A stretch of 8,506 nt of DNA from Methanobacteriota archaeon (GTDB lineage: Archaea > Thermoplasmatota > Poseidoniia > Poseidoniales > Poseidoniaceae), in the NCBI GenBank assembly GCA_002728035.1, contig PBUZ01000063.1, forward strand, positions 1-8,506, written 5' to 3'. Of this stretch, positions 1 through 5,907 are shown piece by piece. Below the pieces are notes generated by a model. It was not told where the DNA came from, did no database searches, and worked only from the letters and a program-made list of their open reading frames with translations. Numbering within the stretch: position 1 is the stretch's first letter; each line of letters starts with the position of its first letter. The position numbers were made by a program, and so were the translations under genes.

Positions 1-446
1 ACACCATGCATCCAGAACATCCTTTTCTTGTCGAGTTCTTCAAGACGGAGTCTCAATTCCATCGGTCGAACCAAGCGTGTTCCCAAGGCAACAATACCAA
101 CGATTCGATCTGCAAGAGGAAGTTGGAGCATCTCTTGAGCCATCGCCCCACCTTGAGAGAATCCACCCACAACGAGTGGGCCCATTGGCGCTTCTTCAGC
201 GATGAGTTTCTCGAGTTGCGAGAGGGATGAATCAACATCCATCAATTCACGCCGAGAGAGTTGCAATCGACGAGTTACATCAGGGTCTTCATCCTCATAT
301 CGCCACCAGGTTTTGCCACGACGAGGGTGATCAAAACGTGCATCAGGCACGAGCAACGTCCATCCCTCTGGAAGGATTTTTTCAGCAAACGGTCGCATCA
401 TCTCTGCCGTCCCGGTCATCCCATGCATCATGATGAGCGTGGGCAT
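1..446 (-). CDS. alpha/beta-hydrolase, carboxylesterase/phospholipase family (3' end missing)
   Basis: Partial gene: 148 codons are visible before the left edge cuts it. The first strand and oxyanion region read LIMMHGMTG (residues 4-12). The nucleophile elbow is GGFSQGG (94-100) with Ser97 as the expected catalytic serine. Between them lies a PDARFDHPRRGKTWW segment (34-48) like the cap region of dienelactone hydrolase/carboxylesterase-type enzymes. The visible part ends in FWMHG, the strand that normally precedes the catalytic Asp, so Asp and His would lie outside the window. No signal peptide is seen, so it is probably cytoplasmic and acts on small esters or lysolipids; the substrate cannot be inferred. 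The ATG at 446 is chosen because a GGTGA ribosome-binding site lies 5 nt upstream; a GTG at 454 falls inside that site. The gene starts 10 nt after the lipoprotein stop, so the two are probably co-transcribed. Confidence 0.85.
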   Translation of the reverse strand, partial: MPTLIMMHGMTGTAEMMRPFAEKILPEGWTLLVPDARFDHPRRGKTWWRYEDEDPDVTRRLQLSRRELMDVDSSLSQLEKLIAEEAPMGPLVVGGFSQGGAMAQEMLQLPLADRIVGIVALGTRLVRPMELRLRLEELDKKRMFWMHG

Positions 447-451
447 CGATG

Positions 452-456
452 TCACC
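452..456 (-). promoter_or_regulatory. Shine-Dalgarno GGTGA for the hydrolase, abutting the upstream stop
   Basis: On the minus strand the junction reads TAAGGTGACATCGATG. The lipoprotein TAA stop (457-459) is followed at once by GGTGA, then a 5-nt spacer and the hydrolase ATG. The site fixes the start codon and suggests translational coupling of the two genes. Confidence 0.7.
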
Positions 457-1425
457 TTACAGCGTCCATTGGAACACGAGTGCTCCAGCAACTTTGAGAT
501 GGATAAACGAAGACGGTCCACGAACGGTAACCGTCAGTGAATAATCACCAGAGTTTGACGGGATTGTACCAATCGCTCCTTTCTCAGTCGCTCCAGAACC
601 CCATGCGCGAGTGAGTGGGGAGGCACCAGCGTGATCTTTCATTGTCAGAGAACCGGACCCACCAGCACCTGAAGCAATCTCAACATCGAGATACCATACC
701 AGTGTGTCCCAATCGCCTTCGGAAGGATGGCCTGAGTCAAAGAAGGAGTCGTAGATTTCCTGATCGTTTTCCTCGTACATTCGATCGATGAGGTCGCGTG
801 CTCGATAGAAGAAAACATCACCTTCGTAGTTGGAACGTGCGATGTTCAAATCCATTCGAAGCTGGATGGTTCCATCACCGTCTCTCCAAACAAGGCGTTC
901 AAGGAATCCTTTGCTGCCACTAAAGGTATAGGACAACTCATGACCTTCTGATGATTCTGCTTCGACGCGAGCGTTACCGTTGTTCAACGACTCAGTCGTC
1001 GCATCCCATTGCTGTCCAAGGAGCGTGAACGACCATGCATCACCAACGGTCCATGGGAACGAGAATACTTGCTGTGGTTCTCCGTTTTCATAGACTGCGA
1101 GTGCATCGATGGTCATTCGACCCAAGAACGGATTGTGGTTGATGACAGCGTGTCGCTGCGCTTCACGCTCGGAGGAGATACCAAGGACGTATTCACCTGA
1201 ACCATTGTCGATCTCTGCAACAACAAGACGTGCGCTGTCTTCACCAAATTGAGGCGTAATGAACGTGTAAAGCCAGTTCTGGCCAACAGTCCATTCTGGG
1301 AGTTGCTTCTCTTCTTCGGTCATGCTGTTGTTTGCTGATGAAGAGGCATCGTTACTCGTGCAACCTGCAAGGCTCATGCAAAGCAACAAGGCAACCAAAA
1401 ACAGGCTACGATGCAACGCTTGCAT
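457..1425 (-). CDS. secreted lipoprotein of unknown function
   Basis: 322 residues. The N-terminus has a short basic stretch, a hydrophobic core (about 8-20) and a lipobox SLAGC with Cys22 as the predicted lipidated residue. A Ser/Asn-rich linker follows (about 23-37). The mature protein should be anchored to the outer face of the cytoplasmic membrane. Two copies of a WTVGxxW motif occur at residues 45-51 and 125-131, each starting a predicted beta-rich segment, which suggests an internally duplicated fold. The C-terminal part (about 241-322) is rich in Gly, Ser and Thr, is probably a beta-sandwich, and ends in FIHLKVAGALVFQWTL. No catalytic motif is recognised; a binding or structural surface role is a guess. 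The ATG at 1425 is used because it puts the signal peptide at the N-terminus. The gene follows the pyrophosphatase by 50 bp and is followed 10 bp later by the hydrolase, so these may form an operon. Confidence 0.85.
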   Translation of the reverse strand: MQALHRSLFLVALLLCMSLAGCTSNDASSSANNSMTEEEKQLPEWTVGQNWLYTFITPQFGEDSARLVVAEIDNGSGEYVLGISSEREAQRHAVINHNPFLGRMTIDALAVYENGEPQQVFSFPWTVGDAWSFTLLGQQWDATTESLNNGNARVEAESSEGHELSYTFSGSKGFLERLVWRDGDGTIQLRMDLNIARSNYEGDVFFYRARDLIDRMYEENDQEIYDSFFDSGHPSEGDWDTLVWYLDVEIASGAGGSGSLTMKDHAGASPLTRAWGSGATEKGAIGTIPSNSGDYSLTVTVRGPSSFIHLKVAGALVFQWTL

Positions 1426-1440
1426 GGATTGGCCTATCGA

Positions 1441-1455
1441 CCTCTGTTCAAGAGG
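1441..1455 (-). other. small hairpin upstream of the lipoprotein gene
   Basis: CCTCT and AGAGG pair perfectly around a 5-nt loop. On the minus strand the 3' arm, AGAGG followed by T, is the best purine-rich match to a ribosome-binding site before the lipoprotein ATG at 1425, although its 15-nt spacing is long. A second weak hairpin (ACGC-TTGA-GCGT, 1459-1470) lies beside it. No T-run follows either hairpin in the minus-strand direction, so a classical intrinsic terminator for the pyrophosphatase gene is not supported. A 5-bp stem can arise by chance. Confidence 0.3.
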
Positions 1456-1475
1456 CTAACGCTTGAGCGTACGTC

Positions 1476-3545
1476 TCAAAGGAGTCCGTTATCGGTGAGC
1501 TTGCCAGTACCGGCGAGAACGACAGCGACGATGGACATCAACTTGATCAGGATGTTGAGCGAAGGCCCAGAGGTGTCCTTGAACGGGTCGCCAATGGTGT
1601 CGCCAATCACGGCGGCATCGTGGGCTTCATCGCCCTTCTTGGCACCGGGGATGTGGTCTTGCTCAATGGCTTTCTTGGCGTTGTCCCAAGCACCACCAGC
1701 GTTGGCCATGAAGAGGGCCATCAGCACACCGGTCACAAGGGAGCCAGCCAGCAAACCACCGAGCGCATCGTAGCCAAGGCCGTATCCGACGATCACAGGG
1801 GCGATGACCGCCACCACACCGGGGCCAACCATCTCACGCAGAGCGGCTTTGGTGGAAATATCAACACAGGTTTGAGAGTCGGGCTTGACGCCTTCTTTGC
1901 CTTCGAGGAGACCTGGGATTTCCTTGAATTGGCGGCGGATTTCAACCACCATGTCACCAGCAGCCTTGCCCACAGAGGTCATGGTCATGGCCGCTACCAC
2001 AAAGGGCAGACCGCCACCGATGAGCAGTCCAATCACGACCATGGGGTTCGTGAGGCCGAGGTCAAGGGTACCACCGTTGGCACCGATGGCCGAGGTGTAG
2101 GCGGCGAAAAGAGCAAGGGCGGTCAAAGCAGCCGATCCGATGGCGAAGCCCTTGCCGACTGCAGCGGTGGTGTTACCGATGGAGTCAAGCTCGTCGGTGA
2201 TGGCACGGACATCGTCACCGAGTCCACTCATCTCTGCAATACCGCCAGCGTTGTCGGCCACAGGACCGTAGGCGTCCACCGTCATGGTGACACCGACCGT
2301 AGCAAGCATACCCATCGCCGCCATGGCAATGCAGTAGAGACCGTAGGTGTCGCCACCCAATTGGTTGGCGCCAAGGATACCCACTGCGATGAGCACAACG
2401 GGAACAAACGTGGACATCATGCCGACAGACAGACCAGCGATGGCGTTCGTGGCAGGCCCGGTCTTGGACATTTCACCAATGTGAGGAATGGCCTTGGTCT
2501 TCACGCCCATAACGGGCTCAATACCGGTGTAGTATTCGGTCACCAAGCCGATGGCGATACCGACGATGCTGCCGAGCACCACAGAGTGCATGACGCCCAT
2601 CTCGACATTGATGAGGCCTTGGTTGATGGCAGCGTAGCCACCGAGCCAAAACAGACCTGCACCGATGAAGGTCGTGTTGCGGAGTGCAACAGCGGGGTCT
2701 TTGCCGTTCTTGAGGAAGGCCATGGAGAACACGCCGATGATGGAGGCGATGTAGCCGATGAAGCCAAGAAGAATGGGCATCATGATGTAGTCGGTGGTGA
2801 AACTGTCCGAACTGGCGATGATCATGGCGGCGATAATGGAGCCGACAAAGGATTCGAAGATGTCAGCACCCATACCGGCCACGTCGCCGACGTTATCACC
2901 GACGTTGTCTGCGATGACACCGGGGTTGCGTGGGTCGTCTTCGGGAATACCAGCTTCGACCTTACCGACGAGGTCGGCACCGACGTCAGCGGCCTTGGTG
3001 TAAATACCACCACCAACACGGGCGAAGAGGGCAATGGAAGAAGCACCCATACCGAAGCCTGCAGCGGCTGAAAGGTCGGGGCTGGTGCCGTCAGCACCAA
3101 GCCAAAGAGCGACCAGGGAAATACCGAGGAGACCGAGACCACCAACGGAAAGGCCCATGACTGCGCCACCGTTGTAGGAAACGGCCAGAGCACCGGCTCG
3201 GCCCTCGGACTTGGCAGCCATGGCCGTTCGGCCGTTGGCTGAAGTAGCGGCCCGCATACCTGAGAAGCCCGCCAGCACTGAAGCGACGGCACCTGCGAAG
3301 AAGGCGATGGCCGTATCGACATTGTTGATGTAAGCCAACACAGCGCCAACCACGACACAGAAGATACCGAGCACCTTGTACTCGGCAAAGAGGAACGCCA
3401 TGGCGCCCTTTTGAATTTCATCCGTAATGTCGGCAACCGTTTCGTTGTCGATCTTCACTTTGTTCACTTGCTGGTAAAGCATGAACGCCACCACCAATCC
3501 AATGGCTGCTGCGCCTGCTGAAATCAATGCAATGTTTTCCATCAT
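1476..3545 (-). CDS. hppA: K+-dependent-type membrane-bound ion-translocating pyrophosphatase
   Basis: 689 residues, a usual length for this family, with many transmembrane helices throughout. It hydrolyses cytosolic PPi and pumps H+ and/or Na+ out of the cell. The substrate signature D-x7-K-x-E is present as D187, K195 and E197, followed by PEDDPRNP (201-208) and DNVGDNVGD (213-221). The C-terminal conserved block [17 protein letters not shown] is at 648-664. GNTTAA at 457-462 has Ala461 where K+-independent enzymes carry Lys, and Gly464 follows, which marks the K+-dependent class. The semi-conserved Glu231 in the IFESFVG segment sits where the Na+-pumping enzymes have it, but R. rubrum-type proton pumps share that spacing, so ion specificity is undecided. 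The ATG at 3545 is preceded by AGGTG with a 7-nt spacer. The open frame extends 56 codons further, but that stretch is Cys/Arg/His-rich, unlike family N-termini, and would overlap the nifU-like gene. Confidence 0.97.
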   Translation of the reverse strand: MMENIALISAGAAAIGLVVAFMLYQQVNKVKIDNETVADITDEIQKGAMAFLFAEYKVLGIFCVVVGAVLAYINNVDTAIAFFAGAVASVLAGFSGMRAATSANGRTAMAAKSEGRAGALAVSYNGGAVMGLSVGGLGLLGISLVALWLGADGTSPDLSAAAGFGMGASSIALFARVGGGIYTKAADVGADLVGKVEAGIPEDDPRNPGVIADNVGDNVGDVAGMGADIFESFVGSIIAAMIIASSDSFTTDYIMMPILLGFIGYIASIIGVFSMAFLKNGKDPAVALRNTTFIGAGLFWLGGYAAINQGLINVEMGVMHSVVLGSIVGIAIGLVTEYYTGIEPVMGVKTKAIPHIGEMSKTGPATNAIAGLSVGMMSTFVPVVLIAVGILGANQLGGDTYGLYCIAMAAMGMLATVGVTMTVDAYGPVADNAGGIAEMSGLGDDVRAITDELDSIGNTTAAVGKGFAIGSAALTALALFAAYTSAIGANGGTLDLGLTNPMVVIGLLIGGGLPFVVAAMTMTSVGKAAGDMVVEIRRQFKEIPGLLEGKEGVKPDSQTCVDISTKAALREMVGPGVVAVIAPVIVGYGLGYDALGGLLAGSLVTGVLMALFMANAGGAWDNAKKAIEQDHIPGAKKGDEAHDAAVIGDTIGDPFKDTSGPSLNILIKLMSIVAVVLAGTGKLTDNGLL

Positions 3546-3552
3546 CAATAAA

Positions 3553-3557
3553 CACCT
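3553..3557 (-). promoter_or_regulatory. Shine-Dalgarno AGGTG deciding the hppA start
   Basis: AGGTG on the minus strand lies 7 nt before the ATGATG at 3545-3540. It supports starting the pyrophosphatase there rather than at the upstream in-frame ATG at 3713. Confidence 0.65.
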
Positions 3558-3580
3558 GTTGGCCGCTCCACTTGAGAACC

Positions 3581-3596
3581 CTTCATAAGCAGTTCC
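3581..3596 (-). promoter_or_regulatory. candidate archaeal BRE/TATA element for hppA
   Basis: On the minus strand a purine-containing GGAACT is followed by GCTTATGAAG. Its centre (about 3586) would place transcription start near 3560, giving a leader of about 15 nt that just includes the AGGTG ribosome-binding site. The spacing is right for an archaeal TATA box, but the match is imperfect and no transcript data exist here. The rest of the 160-bp divergent region (3546-3705) shows no clear TATA element for the plus-strand gene. Confidence 0.3.
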
Positions 3597-3705
3597 CCCC
3601 GAAAACGACGCCCTGTGCGGGTTTTTACCAAAAGAGCATTTCTCCAAGCATGCCTCATTCACCTCTGTGCAATCGTTCAAAGAGGAGTGACGGTTCCGAC
3701 AAAAC

Positions 3706-4041
3706 ATGAGCATATCGGCAGAGGAAGTCCTCGCTGAAATCGGACCCGTTCAAGAGGTTCTCGATGCCCATGATGGCGTGGTCAACGTCATTGATACTGC
3801 GGATGGCAACATCATGCTCTCCTTGGAAGGGGGATGCACGGGCTGTTCCTCCACACCAATGACGGCCATGCAAATCTACTACTCGCTCAAGAAACTCGAC
3901 ACCGTGAACGATGTCATCTTCGTCAACGGCGAGTTGCCCGAATACATGCGCACGTTCATCGACCAAAAAATGGCCAAGGAAGCCGAAGAAAGCGCCAACA
4001 ACACCGATGAGAACGATGAGCCACAAGGCGAAATCGTCTGA
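3706..4041 (+). CDS. single-domain NifU-like (NifU C-terminal domain) Fe-S cluster protein
   Basis: 111 residues. Residues about 5-75 match the NifU C-terminal domain: an N-terminal helix with [10 protein letters not shown], a strand pair ([18 protein letters not shown]), then the cluster-binding CTGC motif with Cys44 and Cys47, followed by SSTPMT and a helix. Two subunits of such proteins typically coordinate one [4Fe-4S] cluster and pass it to apo-proteins in the cytoplasm. No N-terminal IscU-type domain or ferredoxin domain is present. The last 25 residues form an acidic, Asn-rich tail ([19 protein letters not shown]) outside the domain. The domain helix after CxxC ([17 protein letters not shown]) differs from the usual TL-x-x-x-IE-x-x-L pattern. 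The ATG is the only in-frame start after a TGA at 3688-3690; the purine-rich GAGGAGTGA sits unusually far upstream, with about 15 nt between. The gene is divergent from hppA and probably monocistronic. Confidence 0.93.
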   Translation: MSISAEEVLAEIGPVQEVLDAHDGVVNVIDTADGNIMLSLEGGCTGCSSTPMTAMQIYYSLKKLDTVNDVIFVNGELPEYMRTFIDQKMAKEAEESANNTDENDEPQGEIV

Positions 4042-5415
4042 TCATTCCTCTTCTTTGAGAAGTTGCCCGTCGTACCATCCTTCCAAGAACGCAACTCGCG
4101 TTTCATCCAGACCGAGGTTCTTGGCTTGAAGGACGAGCAACTTCCGTTCGTTTTCTGTGAGTACGCCATCGTCCATGACAGCAGAATAAGCCTCGAGATA
4201 ACTCTGTTCAGCCTTGGTGAAGGCCTCGGGCATCAAGATGACGACGAGGTGATTGATCGTGTTGTAAATGGGTTTACGCATTACGGTCAGTGGAACACCA
4301 ACGACCAAGGCGCTGGCAACACCACCGTAGGGAATGATGCCTTCCAACATCTCCGCTACAACGAGGACACAGATGGCACCAGTGAACACGAAGACACCCC
4401 AAGACATGCTGCGGCGCAATTGTTCGTCGATACCAAGGATGTCGTTCTTGAGAATGGCATAACTGAACATGAACCCTTCAAACATCCCAGTGAGCAGAAT
4501 ACTGAACATGAATCCATACAAACAATAGAGATAGATAGGCAACAAGTCACCCTCAATCGAAGCCAAATCTGCCAGATTGAAGTCGCCAAACCGTGCGGTC
4601 ATGTAAACGATTGACAGGACAAGCAATCCCTTGATGGTCGCTTTTCCAGTAAATCCAATGAACAGCGAGCGGGCTTCATTTGCTTGGTTCTCCATGCCGT
4701 CCTCTTCGTCGAATCGATGCCATGCCCTGTGCATGAAGACAGCGGCGAGAATAGCGGAGAGTGGAGGGGCGAGAAGCAACAATTTCGCTGCGGGAGAACT
4801 TCCGGGTACAAACCACGAATAGGGGAACGTTTCCTCGGTCTCAACACAACCGGCCTCGATGGGGGGTGAGCCAGGCGTTGCCGTGAGGATGACCTCTTCA
4901 TCAATTGCAGTGCACTCAATGTGGTAGTTTCCACCAAAGGCGTTCACAACGCTTCCACTTGAGGCGATCAACGCTGCAATGATCACACCGGTCAAGACCG
5001 GGAGCGCCCACCAGAGGTTGTTGCGAATCTTCTCGTTGGCCATGAAATCCAACCGCTTTGGAGGATAGAACGAAACGGTCGAGAGGTACATGAACAAACA
5101 CAGAAGTGAACAGAAATACCATCCGACGCGATAGTATTCCATCGCTGGCAACATGTCTGCACTGAACGGGTAGGTGTTGTACCATGAAGCCATGACTCGA
5201 TAGCCTTCTGCGAGAAGGAGAATCGCCATGAAGCGGTTTTCAGGGGCATGGCTGCGCGCTTTGAGAATCAACGCAGCCAGAAAACAGAGAACGACCAACG
5301 TGAGAATCGAAAGAAAACAAATGATGTACGTCAAGCCCAATGTATCGCCTGTTTGGAAATTGATTTCCATGAACTTGTCCCAATAGTACGGAAGTATGGG
5401 ACCGACATCTGTCAT
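4042..5415 (-). CDS. multi-pass membrane protein with sensor-kinase-like 7TM region and helical C-terminal tail
   Basis: 457 residues with about eight or nine hydrophobic helices (roughly 27-51, 62-77, 97-117, 135-156, 209-228, 256-274, 291-318, 337-356, 364-378). The segment 319-395 (YAILKNDILGIDEQLRRSMSWG onwards) resembles the motif that ends the membrane region of many 7TM sensor histidine kinases (Y-x-I-x-x-x-x-L-x-D-I-D-x-x-x-x-R). No kinase, HAMP, GGDEF or PAS domain follows. Instead the protein ends in a soluble helical region (about 399-452) with DDGVLTENERKLL, similar to TerB-type or EF-hand-like acidic turns. The loop at 157-208 holds Cys168 and Cys190, which could form a disulfide if the loop is extracellular. 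A membrane sensor or scaffold role is a guess. The ATG at 5415 has AGGTTGAG 8 nt upstream. Its stop directly abuts that of the convergent nifU-like gene. Confidence 0.88.
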   Translation of the reverse strand: MTDVGPILPYYWDKFMEINFQTGDTLGLTYIICFLSILTLVVLCFLAALILKARSHAPENRFMAILLLAEGYRVMASWYNTYPFSADMLPAMEYYRVGWYFCSLLCLFMYLSTVSFYPPKRLDFMANEKIRNNLWWALPVLTGVIIAALIASSGSVVNAFGGNYHIECTAIDEEVILTATPGSPPIEAGCVETEETFPYSWFVPGSSPAAKLLLLAPPLSAILAAVFMHRAWHRFDEEDGMENQANEARSLFIGFTGKATIKGLLVLSIVYMTARFGDFNLADLASIEGDLLPIYLYCLYGFMFSILLTGMFEGFMFSYAILKNDILGIDEQLRRSMSWGVFVFTGAICVLVVAEMLEGIIPYGGVASALVVGVPLTVMRKPIYNTINHLVVILMPEAFTKAEQSYLEAYSAVMDDGVLTENERKLLVLQAKNLGLDETRVAFLEGWYDGQLLKEEE

Positions 5416-5464
5416 GGTGCTTGCTCAACCTACTCATGAATAGAGATTACGCCGCGAACGAGAA

Positions 5465-5482
5465 AACAGGGTGATTTCTGTT
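5465..5482 (-). other. inverted repeat between the 111-residue gene and the membrane-protein gene
   Basis: AACAG and CTGTT pair around an 8-nt loop. On the minus strand the second arm runs into TTTTCTC. This could be a weak terminator for the 111-residue gene just upstream, or an operator for the membrane-protein gene 50 nt downstream. The minus-strand TTTTAAC next to it (about 5485-5479) is a possible TATA-like element for the membrane protein. The stem is only 5 bp. Confidence 0.22.
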
Positions 5483-5494
5483 AAAATCAGTGAA

Positions 5495-5830
5495 TCAACG
5501 GGATTCTTCTTCCGATTGACGGTTGATGCTGTGCGGATTTGCACCAAAGGAGACGTTCTCACCTTTGATGTTCATGCGAGCCGAGATGGCCAAGATGATG
5601 CAAAACAACGCAAGAGGGCGTGGCAAATACCCCGAGCCCCAAAGCTCGCCGCCCAAGGATGGAAGCCACCACAAGACCGCTGCCGCCGCAAGCAAGCAAA
5701 GAAAAATGATGTTCTGAACAATGCTTTCCGCCCGTGGAGAGCGAGAAAAACTCGCAATGAAGGTGAACAGCACGGCCGAAACGCCACAAAGGGCTTCGGC
5801 GAGAAGTTCCACGGTGTTGACGTCCACCAT
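5495..5830 (-). CDS. small three-helix membrane protein, unknown
   Basis: 111 residues, unrecognised. Three hydrophobic segments are clear: about 10-27 (ALCGVSAVLFTFIAS), 37-56 (IVQNIIFLCLLAAAAVLWWL) and 69-84 (LPRPLALFCIILAISA), joined by short loops, with a polar tail ending SEEESR. An ordered hydrophobic pattern over this much sequence is unlikely in a non-coding frame. The open frame extends upstream to an ATG at 6061, but that part is polar, Arg-rich and antisense to the polX start, so a start inside the gap is preferred. ATG at 5830 gives a sensible N-terminus; ATG at 5899 (134 residues) is the alternative. Neither has a convincing ribosome-binding site. It lies 79 bp upstream of the minus-strand membrane protein and is divergent from polX. 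Confidence 0.68.
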   Translation of the reverse strand: MVDVNTVELLAEALCGVSAVLFTFIASFSRSPRAESIVQNIIFLCLLAAAAVLWWLPSLGGELWGSGYLPRPLALFCIILAISARMNIKGENVSFGANPHSINRQSEEESR

Positions 5831-5848
5831 GCAATGCCCAGTCCGCTG

Positions 5849-5862
5849 ATGTTCTTGAACAT
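5849..5862. promoter_or_regulatory. palindrome in the divergent gap, candidate operator
   Basis: ATGTTC-TT-GAACAT is an inverted repeat with perfect 6-bp arms. It lies 18 bp before the ATG of the 111-residue membrane protein and about 45 bp before polX, where a dimeric regulator could act on both. No T-run follows it, so it is not an obvious terminator. Function is inferred from symmetry and location only. Confidence 0.35.
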
Positions 5863-5876
5863 GGGCGTTGGCGAAC

Positions 5877-5885
5877 CTTTGTTTA
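5877..5885 (+). promoter_or_regulatory. candidate TATA element for polX (leaderless start)
   Basis: CTTTGTTTA is the most T-rich stretch in the gap, and its centre is about 27 bp upstream of the polX ATG at 5908. That is the spacing expected if transcription begins at or next to the start codon. It agrees with the lack of any Shine-Dalgarno sequence before polX. The match is imperfect. Confidence 0.35.
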
Positions 5886-5907
5886 GGGTCGTCCACCATC
5901 CTTATGC

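Noticed and set aside
1620..3071. A 483-codon open frame on the plus strand opposite hppA
   Set aside because: It is fully antisense to an unmistakable pyrophosphatase, is His/Gly/Asp-rich with no domain or membrane pattern, and arises from the codon bias of the real gene.
3602..3626. Possible terminator-like stem (CCC-TGTGC-GGG followed by TTTTT) between hppA and the nifU-like gene
   Set aside because: The stem is only 3 bp and lies upstream of both divergent genes, where no transcript needs to end; it may simply be promoter DNA.
3546..3713. 56-residue N-terminal extension of the pyrophosphatase
   Set aside because: It is Cys/Arg/His-rich, unlike family N-termini, overlaps the divergent nifU-like start, and a good ribosome-binding site precedes the ATG at 3545.
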